Assembly: GCA_038240605.1 (NCBI GenBank)
Contig: JBBSDP010000026.1
Span: 1-64,000, forward strand
DNA from: JBBSDP01 sp038240605
GTDB lineage: Bacteria; Planctomycetota; Phycisphaerae; Tepidisphaerales; Tepidisphaeraceae
DNA: 64,000 nucleotides
Direction: 5' to 3'
Part shown: piece by piece, positions 51,042 to 59,191 of the stretch
How positions within the stretch are numbered: position 1 is the stretch's first letter
How the letters are laid out: the number at the start of each line of letters is the position of its first letter
The notes under the pieces: generated by a model
What the model was told of the DNA's origin: nothing
Database searches by the model: none
What the model saw: only the letters and a program-made list of their open reading frames with translations
Translations under genes and position numbers: made by a program

Positions 51042-53339
51042 CTATTGCCGCGGCTGTAATCGCTTCCAGTCTTCCTTTAGCTCCACGCCGGGGTCGTAGC
51101 TGGAATCCGCTGAGACGATGATCTCGCCGCGGTTGTTGACCCAGGCGTTGCCGTAGGTGTTGGGGAGGTCGTAGGTGCGGCCGGCGTCGTCGGCAAAAGT
51201 CTCCAGGCCGCGGATACTCTGGCTGATGTTGTGATTGACCTTGTCCTGCACCGCCTGGGTCTTCCAGTAGCTGCTCGTGATCGAGTCGCTGATCTCGCCG
51301 CTGGTCTTCGCGTACATCTTGCTCCACTCGCCGACGTCGTGGATCGCCTGCATGCCGGCGTCGTGGCGGATCTGGATGATCTGGGAGAGCCGGTTGAACC
51401 AGTTGAGGTTGGGGCGGACCGAGGACTGGATCACTTTCAGGATGCGCGAGCGGTCGTCGAGCGTGCCGGCTTTGGCGCGGAAGCTGAAGCAGATGTCGGG
51501 ATTGAAGAAGGCCAGGCCGGTCTGAAGCCCACGGGCATAGACCAGCGCGCAATAAACGTCTTCCTCGATGGGGACGCCGTTCTCCTCATAGCGAAAGCGG
51601 ACGCGGGCTGCCTGGGCGGTCTTCTCGATGCCGGCTTCCTGGGCGTTGCTCGCCAGGGCAGTCCTGGCGAGGTCGGGGAGGTCTTCGGTCTTTACAACCT
51701 CGGCCGACTGCAATGGCTTGCGGAGGTAGGGGAGGACGATGTCCCGGATGAACTCAGCCGGCGGACCGGGACGGCGGACGAGGCTACCGCCATAAATCGA
51801 CCCGGGCGGAAAGCCCAGCATGGGCTGCTGCGACCACATGCAGGGGACCGCCGGCAACAGGTAGAGGGCCTCGATGCCATCGGGGTTGCGGATCTGCATG
51901 TCCACGAAGGTCGGGTAGTAGATGTGCGTTCGCCACTGGATGCCGCCGGTCACCTGCCAGCCGGCGGGAATGAGGAATGACGACGCCTCGCCGGGAATGA
52001 CCTTGTCATCCTTGAGCGAGTAGCGCTGAAAGCGCAGCATATCGCCGCTTCCGGCGTGTGCCCGAGCCGGTGGCTTGGGCGCGTCGGCGTTGGCTTCGAC
52101 GTCCGGCGCCACATCGGCGGGGGGCGGATGGGCGGCGCCGCTGCCGGTACCGCCGCCGAGGGGGTTGGGCTTCTTCGGTCTCGAGAAGGGGTTGGCGGCT
52201 TTCTTCTTGAGCGTGTAATCGGTGCCGCCGGTGCTGAACTTCATCGTGGGGCCGTCGATGGCGGCGGTGAAGTCGAAGGTGTCGCCGTCGCTTTGGAAAG
52301 CGCCCTTCAAGTTGTCGCCATCCTTTTTGGCCTTCAGGGGGAACGTTTTGTCGCCCATGTGGATCGATCCGCCGTACGCGTCGCCCGCTTTCGTCAGGTC
52401 GATGCTGATCGATTCGCCTTCAAACCTCCCGGCCACCGAATCGCCTGGGCCGGCGCCGGGCTCCGGGTTGTAGGGCGGCACGTCCGCGCCGCCGCCCGCC
52501 CCTCCCAGCGGTTCGATCGTGGTGTGAAAGCCAGCCGTGCCGGTCCCTATCACCTGGACGATTACCTGTTCGTTGGTCTGGGGATTGTTCTGAGTGACGA
52601 GGCCATCGGAGTCGATGTTTCCGCTCAATTCCCCGACCACCACTTCGCCGGTGGCCAGGTCCACGGTCATCGTGCCCTTGGCGGTGATCTTGATGTCGAT
52701 CGGTCCTTCCTTGTGGGCGGCGGTGATGTTCGCATCAACCAGCGCGAGGTTGTGTCCGTCCCGCGATTGAACTTTCTTCAGCGTGTAGTTGGCGGTGGCC
52801 TTCGAATTCGCGTCAAGCCCGAATTGCCGCGCGACGGCCGCGGGATCGGCGTCCCAGCTATCGCCCACCGTGACCGGCTTGCGAGGGTAGAGGGACGCAT
52901 TGTGATCGAGCATCGATTTCAGCGTCTTCTCGTCGGCCTCGGCGATCTCCTTGCCATCGTGGCTCACACTGCCATCGGCCTCGCGGCGAATGGTGATCGT
53001 GGCGCCGGCGAAGCTGGATTTCTTCTCCTGGACCTGTCCATTGCCCCCGTCCATCTTGCCGCCGCAGTCGTCCGCGAACTGCACGCGCAAGACGGTGGCC
53101 TGCCCGTTGACGGCCTTCAGCACCGTCGCGGTCCCTTTGACGACTTCATTCATCTTCTGGGCGGCCTCCTGCGTCTGGCCGGCGGCGGTGTACTTCACCT
53201 TCATGTCCAGGTCGGTCAGGCTCTGGAAGTTCCACCGCTGCCCCGGACTGGCGTGCGGTTGGATTTCAACGGTGTCGGCCGCGCGGACGGCCGACGCCAG
53301 GCAGAGCACCAACGCCGCTAAACTCCACTTCGTTCGCAT
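51042..53339 (-). CDS. Large secreted protein, DUF6263-like N-terminal domain plus unknown C-terminal domain
   Basis: A 765-residue exported protein starting at ATG 53339 after AAAGGG, with a signal peptide MRTKWSLAALVLCLASAVRA. Residues about 22-260 (PHASPGQRWNFQSLTDLDMKVKY, then VTVGDSWDADPAAVARQFG, then GTMTVDLATGEVVVGELSGNID) resemble DUF6263-type beta-rich proteins. A Gly/Pro linker follows, then a small beta domain (about 285-360), then another Pro/Ala linker. The C-terminal domain has about 350 residues (LRFQRYSLKDDKVIPGEASSFLIPAGWQVTGGIQW, then SSVRPNLNWFNRLSQIIQ). Function unknown; its own terminator and promoter region imply a single-gene unit. Confidence 0.7.
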   Translation of the reverse strand: MRTKWSLAALVLCLASAVRAADTVEIQPHASPGQRWNFQSLTDLDMKVKYTAAGQTQEAAQKMNEVVKGTATVLKAVNGQATVLRVQFADDCGGKMDGGNGQVQEKKSSFAGATITIRREADGSVSHDGKEIAEADEKTLKSMLDHNASLYPRKPVTVGDSWDADPAAVARQFGLDANSKATANYTLKKVQSRDGHNLALVDANITAAHKEGPIDIKITAKGTMTVDLATGEVVVGELSGNIDSDGLVTQNNPQTNEQVIVQVIGTGTAGFHTTIEPLGGAGGGADVPPYNPEPGAGPGDSVAGRFEGESISIDLTKAGDAYGGSIHMGDKTFPLKAKKDGDNLKGAFQSDGDTFDFTAAIDGPTMKFSTGGTDYTLKKKAANPFSRPKKPNPLGGGTGSGAAHPPPADVAPDVEANADAPKPPARAHAGSGDMLRFQRYSLKDDKVIPGEASSFLIPAGWQVTGGIQWRTHIYYPTFVDMQIRNPDGIEALYLLPAVPCMWSQQPMLGFPPGSIYGGSLVRRPGPPAEFIRDIVLPYLRKPLQSAEVVKTEDLPDLARTALASNAQEAGIEKTAQAARVRFRYEENGVPIEEDVYCALVYARGLQTGLAFFNPDICFSFRAKAGTLDDRSRILKVIQSSVRPNLNWFNRLSQIIQIRHDAGMQAIHDVGEWSKMYAKTSGEISDSITSSYWKTQAVQDKVNHNISQSIRGLETFADDAGRTYDLPNTYGNAWVNNRGEIIVSADSSYDPGVELKEDWKRLQPRQ

Positions 53340-53524
53340 GGTGAAACCCTTTGCTCGGTTCGATGACGTGCGGCGGGAAAACCCCACCTGACTACCACCG
53401 GGAATATGCGGAACGCGGGGAGAATTCAAGAAAAAAATTGTCATGGCGGACGAGCACGCGCGGCCAGCTCCGCCCGTTCTCCCCATCAGCGTCATTCGCG
53501 TAATCCGCAGTCTGTTGATTTTCG

Positions 53525-54678
53525 TCAGATGATCGTCAACACGTAATCCTGCTTTTGATCTGCGATACCGGGCTTGGACAGGTCGTGCAACGACACGTGT
53601 TTCGGCGGCGGACCACCAGCCGTCGCACTGGGCCCGCGGCGGTAGGACTGAACCTGTAGCGCCGCGACGCCAAAGGGAACGCCGTTGTTCGACGGCGCGA
53701 TCGCGCCCAGCTTGAGCGTGCCGATGCGGGCAGCGGCGATGTTCGAGCTGGTGACGGCGAAGACCTGGCCGGTGATGCCCGAGCCTCCAGCACGCCGATC
53801 TTTGCCTGGGCAGCGAAGTCGCCAGGTCCTTGCGGCAACGTGTTGAGCCCGGCTTGTACGCCGGCGAAGAGCAGGCTGTTGTTGAGCGCGCCGACAATCA
53901 TTCGCTGGATGCCGAGGGCGGCACGGATCTGCACCTGCTCGAGGTTTCCCGACACGAAGAAGTTCTGGATGGACGCGCCATGATTGGCGGCGCTGAGGTT
54001 GACGTTGGCGGCGAAGTCGCCGGTGACACGGAATGATCCGAGCCACGGTGCATCGATGTGTCGGCGAACCGCGCCCGGCTCGACCCAGTTGGTCGCGGCG
54101 AGGCCTGCGATGGGGGAGGCCGTGTCGATCGACAGCTGTGAGACGCGCTGGAGATGAATGCTCGTCGGGCGTCCGGCTCCGCTGATGACAATGTGGCTGG
54201 GGCCGCCGTTCACATCGTGCAAGCTCAGGCTGCCGAGCGTGCCGCCGATCGTGAGATCGCCGGTCAGGTCGGCGCGGGTCGCGCGGACGGCGCCGAGCGA
54301 GCCGGCGTCGGCGAGGCCGTGCAGCACCGCGGCGCCGCCGGTCATCGTGAAGGACGATCGCGCGGTCGTCTGCGTCAGCGTGAGGTCAAAGCCGGTGTCG
54401 CTCTCGGTCACCATTCCGGTTCCGCTTTTCAGCGCGAAGGTGACCGGTTCGCCCTGGGCGTTCTGGAGCGTCAGCTTGACGCCGTGCTGGCCGTTCACGT
54501 CCCCGAACTGGCCGCTGGTGGCGCTGACCGCGCCGCGGTGGATGGTGAGTTCGCGGAGGAGGTGTGCGTTTCCCATCATCGATGGCGTGGAAACGGAGAG
54601 GCACAGGCGTGATTCGAGGAGCTCGATGGTCGGGGCCGGATGCGTTGCCGAAACCGCTGGCGTTCGATGAGAGGTCAT
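53525..54678 (-). pseudogene. Planctomycete surface protein (LESRLCLS motif), frameshifted
   Basis: From ATG 54678 the protein has an N-terminal IELLESRLCLSVST motif (planctomycete surface/export signal). A long beta-rich region follows with repeating 'GSLGAVRATRADLTGDLTIGGTLGSLSL'-type strands, a right-handed beta-helix look. At about base 53788 the coding continues in another frame: KIGVLEA is followed out of frame by GGSGITGQVFAVTSSNIAAARIGTLKLGAIAPSNNG, ending at 53525. One extra base or two missing bases near 'ggaggctcggg' explains it. The in-frame version ends at 53536 with an Arg/Ser-rich nonsense tail. Confidence 0.65.
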
Positions 54679-54925
54679 TGCGCGTTTGCTGATTGGAAAG
54701 AACCCCCGTCCGAGCCGCAGAGGGTATCGACGACTTCGATGGTGAGCAAATTCACTCTGCAGAGAAGATCGCTGCGCTCTCGCTGATCTCGGTCGCGTAC
54801 GGTTCGACAAGCTCACCGGAGCCGACCGAGCAAGCGTGAATCCACGCCGACAGGGGCGAGGCGCCCATGCCCGGTGCGCCGTGCGCAAATGCATGCGCCG
54901 TGGCGGTTCAACCGCTTTCTTCTCG

Positions 54926-55408
54926 CTATCCGACGAGCGATCCCGCCGCCGCGTCGAGGCGGCGTGCTTCGATTCGGCTGCGCTGATCCTCGGCCCGGCG
55001 GATCAGCGGGGCGTAATCGAGGCTGCGCAGGTCGACGTGGCGTTCGGCGAGGTGGGCCAGTGACACCCAGAGCAGGCGCTTGCCTTCGACGCCAAGCGAC
55101 GCCGCTTCCCATGACTCCAGCAGGCGGAAATCGCCCGCCGCCGGGTCATCAAGCTTCAACTTGAGTCGGGCCAGCTTTTCACTGATCCATGCCGCGGCGC
55201 GACGGGGCACGCTCGCTGAGATGTCCAGTCGCACCATCAATGCTTCGAGCTGCCGGCGGTCGAGGAGGACATCGCCGCGTAGCTCCGCCGCGAAGGTGGC
55301 GGCTGTCGATCCGGCGCAGGCCGCCTCCACGTGTTCGAGCAGGTCCAGGAGCATCGTGGATCCAGCCATGTGGTCGCTGAGGTAAGTCGCAATTTGTGCA
55401 TTTGCCAT
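54926..55408 (-). CDS. Helical protein of unknown function (160 aa)
   Basis: An all-alpha, soluble 160-residue protein starting MANAQIATYLSDHMAGSTMLLDLLEHVEAA at ATG 55408. Several amphipathic helices carry regularly placed Glu, His and Arg, and TYLSDHMAGS, then LWVSLAHLAERH give a ferritin-like four-helix impression. I cannot identify metal ligands with certainty. It is just downstream of the ArsR gene on the same strand (13 nt), so the two may be co-transcribed and share stress or redox control. Confidence 0.65.
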   Translation of the reverse strand: MANAQIATYLSDHMAGSTMLLDLLEHVEAACAGSTAATFAAELRGDVLLDRRQLEALMVRLDISASVPRRAAAWISEKLARLKLKLDDPAAGDFRLLESWEAASLGVEGKRLLWVSLAHLAERHVDLRSLDYAPLIRRAEDQRSRIEARRLDAAAGSLVG

Positions 55409-55421
55409 TGTGTACCTGCTT

Positions 55422-55823
55422 TCAGAATGGCCTCATATTCGAACGCTTCGCCGCGGGCTGAAGCCGGCGGCGTGCCTGTGGCGCGCGAGTCTTGCCCGCA
55501 ATGACATCCCGCGTTGCTCCGGCGCCTGCCACCACGGCGTCAATCAACCCTGGGAAACGCGCCTCCAATTCGACGCGCCGCAACGTGGTGAGATGCCGCG
55601 TGCCGGCGGGGCGGACGTGGATTACCCCCGCGGTTCGCAGAACCTTAAAGTGGTGGGAGAGCGTGCCCTTGGGCAGGTCGATCCCAAACTCGCAGCAGGC
55701 CATCCCCTTATCGTCCGCCCGTGCCGCCATCGTCACGATCCGCAGGCGGATCGGATCCGACAACGCCGACAGGACTTCCGGCAGCGACATCGTCTCCACG
55801 GGTGGATGACCGATCTGCTTCAT
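55422..55823 (-). CDS. ArsR-family winged-helix repressor
   Basis: A 133-residue ArsR/SmtB-type regulator. The core is LSALSDPIRLRIVTMAA (alpha 1-2), then LPKGTLSHHFKVLRTAGVIHVRPAGTRHLTTLRR (recognition helix and wing, about 49-83). It contains a CC pair (GMACCEFG) that could sense thiol-reactive compounds or metal. The closest style is SdpR/HTH regulators controlling SDR or oxidoreductase genes. It is divergent from the SDR gene and likely binds the palindrome at 56050. ATG 55823. Confidence 0.87.
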   Translation of the reverse strand: MKQIGHPPVETMSLPEVLSALSDPIRLRIVTMAARADDKGMACCEFGIDLPKGTLSHHFKVLRTAGVIHVRPAGTRHLTTLRRVELEARFPGLIDAVVAGAGATRDVIAGKTRAPQARRRLQPAAKRSNMRPF

Positions 55824-55890
55824 CGTCCCATTCTAGCTTGGAAAGCGCGCCGGACGTTAGATTGAACCGCCAAGCCGGCAAGAGCGCGGA

Positions 55891-55978
55891 GAGGATAGAA
55901 GATCGAGGATTGAGGATTGAGGATGGAGTTGCCCGCCCATCCATCCTCGATCCTCAATCTTCAATTCTCGCATCTTCT
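55891..55978. repeat. GATTGAG-type heptamer repeats as an inverted pair
   Basis: The left block has GATCGAG/GATTGAG units repeated three times (55901-55923). The right block (55940-55978) has the complementary CTCGATC and CTCAATC units, with a short spacer. They can pair into a long imperfect stem between the divergent ArsR and SDR genes. The style matches the heptamer blocks at 24709 and 33508. Confidence 0.6.
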
Positions 55979-56049
55979 GCGGCCTCCGCTCCGCGGTGAA
56001 TCATCCCTCACTTGACCGTCCTCGATGGCACGCCTACCGTCCCGACATA

Positions 56050-56067
56050 GTTCGAAAGGTTTCGAAC
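56050..56067. promoter_or_regulatory. Perfect palindromic operator candidate for the ArsR regulator
   Basis: GTTCGAAAGGTTTCGAAC is a perfect 8+8 inverted repeat with a GG spacer. It lies 24 nt upstream of the SDR start, in the region divergent from the ArsR gene. Its size and TTCGAA-type halves suit a winged-helix dimer of the ArsR/SdpR type. Binding here would block SDR expression and possibly the ArsR promoter. Confidence 0.65.
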
Positions 56068-56091
56068 GATCTTTTTGGAAGGACGACAATC

Positions 56092-56898
56092 GTGGACTTG
56101 CAACTCAAAGGTAAGCGCGCAATCGTGACCGGGAGCAGCAGTGGTATCGGCGAGGCGATCGCACGGACGCTCGCCGCCGAAGGGGCGCTCGTCGTCGTGC
56201 ATGGCCGGCGCGAGGCGGAAGCCAAACGTGTGGCTGCGGCGATCGGCGCCGCGGGGGGCAAGGCGATCGTCGCTATCGGCGATCTCGGCACCGACGCCGG
56301 CGCGGATGCCGTGGCGCGGGTGGTGAACGACGCTTTCGATGGGGTCGATATCCTTGTCAACAACGCCGGGGCCTTCCCGCAGGGCCCTTTCCTGGAATCC
56401 AGCGCCGCCCAGTGGAATGAGCTGTACAACCAGAACGTCGGTTCGATGGTCCGGCTCATCGGCCGGCTCGTGCCGCGGATGAAGGAGCGAAAGTGGGGGC
56501 GGGTGATCTCGATTGCCAGTGCCGTGGCGACGATGCCCGCGGCTGGCATGGCGAATTACTCGGCCACCAAGGGCGCCAATGTGAACCTCGCGGTGAGCCT
56601 GGCCAAGGAGCTGACCGGCACCGGCATCACCTCCAACGCGGTGAGCCCGGGCATGATTCTCACACCGGGCGTCGAGGAGATGCTCAAGGGGATGGCGCCG
56701 CAACTGGGCATTTCGCCTGGCGACCTCCCGGCCCTCATCCAATATGCGGTCACGACGTTCGTTCCCAATCCCACTAACCGGCTGGGAACCGTGAACGACA
56801 TTGCCAATGCCGTTACATTTTTGGCCAGTCCGCTGGCAGGTTACATCAACGGCGCCAACCTCCGCGTGGACGGGGGGACGGTGCAGACGATCAATTGA
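56092..56898 (+). CDS. Short-chain dehydrogenase/reductase (FabG-like)
   Basis: A 268-residue NAD(P)-dependent oxidoreductase of the classical SDR family. It shows TGSSSGIG (cofactor loop, about 12-19), NNAG, a catalytic Ser in ISIASAV, and YSATK with the catalytic Tyr and Lys. The C-terminal NGANLRVDGGTVQTI is typical. The start is GTG 56092, 9 nt after GGAAGGA; an open frame back to 55996 is not used because it crosses the operator. Likely controlled by the divergent ArsR protein. The carbonyl substrate is unknown. Confidence 0.9.
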   Translation: MDLQLKGKRAIVTGSSSGIGEAIARTLAAEGALVVVHGRREAEAKRVAAAIGAAGGKAIVAIGDLGTDAGADAVARVVNDAFDGVDILVNNAGAFPQGPFLESSAAQWNELYNQNVGSMVRLIGRLVPRMKERKWGRVISIASAVATMPAAGMANYSATKGANVNLAVSLAKELTGTGITSNAVSPGMILTPGVEEMLKGMAPQLGISPGDLPALIQYAVTTFVPNPTNRLGTVNDIANAVTFLASPLAGYINGANLRVDGGTVQTIN

Positions 56899-56986
56899 CG
56901 CCGCCTTCGCGCGGCAGCGCGAACAACGCTTTGGGGAGACCGGTGCGCGGGTAACATGCCCGCAATTTTTCAAGGAGGCATTCGCC

Positions 56987-58039
56987 ATGGCGACCCTATC
57001 TCACGGCTACGCGGCTCAGACCAAGACCAGCAAGCTCGCCCCGTTTAAGTTCGAACGCCGGGAGGTCGGACCGAATGACGTGCAGATCGAGATCCTCTTC
57101 TGCGGCGTCTGCCACTCCGATATTCACCAGGTGCGCGACGAGTGGGGCGGGTCGATCTACCCGATGGTACCGGGCCACGAGATCGTTGGCCGTGTCTCCA
57201 AAGTTGGAGCGAAGGTCAGGAAATTCAAAGCGGGCGACCCGGCCGGCGTCGGTTGCATGGTCGATTCCTGCCGCCAGTGCAAAAGCTGCGTCGAAGGCGA
57301 CGAACAGTATTGCGACCGGAACCAGACGGTCTTCACCTACAACGGCCGTTTCCCCGATGGCACGCCGACGTACGGCGGGTACTCGAACAACATCGTCGTA
57401 GACGAATCGTTCGGACTAAAGGTCTCGCCCAAGCTGAACCTCGCCGCGGTCGCGCCGCTGCTGTGCGCCGGCATCACCACCTGGTCGCCGATGAAGCACT
57501 GGAACGTCGGCAAGGGGCAGCGCGTAGGCGTGGTGGGCCTGGGCGGGCTCGGGCACATGGCGCTGAAGTTCGGGCATGCCTTCGGCGCGCACGTCACCCA
57601 GTTCACGACCTCGCCCGGCAAGGAACAGGACGCGATCCGGCTGGGCGCCGATGAGGTCGTGCTGACGCGCGATCCGGCGGCGCTCGCCAAGCTGGGGCAG
57701 AGCTTCGATTTCATCATCGATACTGTCTCCGCGCCGCACGATCTGAACATGTACCTCAAGGTGCTGCGCCGCAACGGCAACATGACGCTGGTCGGCGCGC
57801 CCGAGAAGCCGTCGGCGGTCGAAGCCTTCCCGCTGATCATGAAACGGCGCAGCCTTTCCGGTTCGGCGATCGGCGGCATCCGCGAAACGCAGGAGATGCT
57901 GGATTACTGTGCCGAGAAGGGGATCGTCTCCGATATCGAGATGACGACGATCCAGAAGATCAACGAGGCGTACGAGCGGATGCTGAGAAACGACGTCAAG
58001 TACCGATTCGTCATCGACATTGCTTCGCTGGAGGCATAG
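56987..58039 (+). CDS. Zinc-dependent NAD(P) alcohol dehydrogenase (YahK-like)
   Basis: A 350-residue medium-chain dehydrogenase of the cinnamyl-alcohol/YahK type that reduces aldehydes, usually with NADPH. The catalytic zinc ligands are in FCGVCHSDIH and PGHEIVGR; the structural zinc cysteines are in CRQCKSCVEGDEQYCDRN. The Rossmann motif is GLGGLGHMALKFG. ATG 56987 follows AAGGAGG, the strongest ribosome site in the region. It lies about 90 nt after the SDR, so both may respond to aldehyde or electrophile stress. Confidence 0.94.
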   Translation: MATLSHGYAAQTKTSKLAPFKFERREVGPNDVQIEILFCGVCHSDIHQVRDEWGGSIYPMVPGHEIVGRVSKVGAKVRKFKAGDPAGVGCMVDSCRQCKSCVEGDEQYCDRNQTVFTYNGRFPDGTPTYGGYSNNIVVDESFGLKVSPKLNLAAVAPLLCAGITTWSPMKHWNVGKGQRVGVVGLGGLGHMALKFGHAFGAHVTQFTTSPGKEQDAIRLGADEVVLTRDPAALAKLGQSFDFIIDTVSAPHDLNMYLKVLRRNGNMTLVGAPEKPSAVEAFPLIMKRRSLSGSAIGGIRETQEMLDYCAEKGIVSDIEMTTIQKINEAYERMLRNDVKYRFVIDIASLEA

Positions 58040-58045
58040 GAAGCC

Positions 58046-59182
58046 GTGACGCGCCGGCAATGGGTCCGATTCGCCCGCGGTTCGGCCAACGGCTATCGTA
58101 TTGTTGTGCCGAATAGCGGAAGTCGGACGCGGTTGGTAATCATCGCGGTGGTGCTCCTCGCGTGCGCCGCCGGCGCGTTCGCGTGGTGGCGATCGCACCG
58201 GGATCGTGGGCAATCGACGCTGCTTCTCTACGGCAATGTCGATTTCCGGCAGGCGGAGCTTCCCTTCAACAACAGTGAGCGCATCGCCGCGGTCCTCGTG
58301 CAGGAAGGGGACGTCGTGCACGCCGGTCAGGTGATCGCACGTCTGGACACGAGCCGGCTCGAACCGCAGCTTGCCCAGGCGATCGGCCAGCTCGAGGCGC
58401 AGCGGCAGGCGGTGGAACGGCTCCGCAACGGAAGCCGGCCGGAGGAGATTGCCCAGAGCCGCGCGAATCTGGAGGCCGCCAAAGCGGACCAGATGAACGC
58501 CCAGCGCCAGTACCAGCGGCTCAAGGACCTGTTCCAGAGTTCCGGCGGACGGGCGATCAGCCAGCAGGATCTGGACAACGCCAAGGCGGCGCTGGACGTG
58601 GCCGAGGCGAAGGTGGCAGTGAACCAGAAGACGCTGGATCTGCTGATCATCGGGCCGCGCAAGGAAGACATCGCCCAGGCCGAGGCGCAGTTCAAGGCCA
58701 ACGAAGCACAGGTGGGGCTGATCCGCCGGGAAGTGGCCGACGCGCAGCTCGTTGCGCCGCGGGCGGGCGTGGTGCGGGCACGACTCATGGAGCCGGGCGA
58801 AATGGCGTCACCTCTGAAGCCGGTCATCTCCCTGGCGATCATCGATCCCAAATGGGTGCGTGCCTATGTCTCCGAGCCGGACCTCGGACACGTCCGCCCG
58901 GGGATGGCCGCTCAAGTTGCGGTCGATAGTTTCCCCGACCGGCGGTTCGACGGATGGGTCGGGTTCATCTCGCCTGTGGCGGAGTTCACCCCCAAGCCGG
59001 TGCAGACGCAGGAACTGCGGACCAGCCTCGTCTACGAGGTGCGCGTGTTCGTGAAGGACCCGGCTGACGAACTGCGGCTGGGGATGCCGGCGACCGTCTT
59101 CCTGCCCATGCGGGACGGACGCGCGGCGCCGGCGCGTGCGACGGTGCCGACAACAGCGCCGACCACACAGCCCCAACCTTGA
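58046..59182 (+). CDS. HlyD/YbhG-like membrane-fusion protein
   Basis: A 378-residue periplasmic adaptor anchored by LVIIAVVLLACAAGAFAWW. It has the lipoyl half NVDFRQAELPFNNSERIAAVLVQEGDVVHAGQVIARLD and a long coiled-coil hairpin (about 105-210) with repeated AQSRANLEAAKADQ, then AEAQFKANEAQ. The second half is DAQLVAPRAGVVRARLMEPGEM. It starts at GTG 58046, 6 nt after the ADH stop, and leads the four-gene export operon. The order and types match E. coli ybhG-F-S-R. Confidence 0.9.
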   Translation: MTRRQWVRFARGSANGYRIVVPNSGSRTRLVIIAVVLLACAAGAFAWWRSHRDRGQSTLLLYGNVDFRQAELPFNNSERIAAVLVQEGDVVHAGQVIARLDTSRLEPQLAQAIGQLEAQRQAVERLRNGSRPEEIAQSRANLEAAKADQMNAQRQYQRLKDLFQSSGGRAISQQDLDNAKAALDVAEAKVAVNQKTLDLLIIGPRKEDIAQAEAQFKANEAQVGLIRREVADAQLVAPRAGVVRARLMEPGEMASPLKPVISLAIIDPKWVRAYVSEPDLGHVRPGMAAQVAVDSFPDRRFDGWVGFISPVAEFTPKPVQTQELRTSLVYEVRVFVKDPADELRLGMPATVFLPMRDGRAAPARATVPTTAPTTQPQP

Positions 59183-59191
59183 GCGTCCCTC

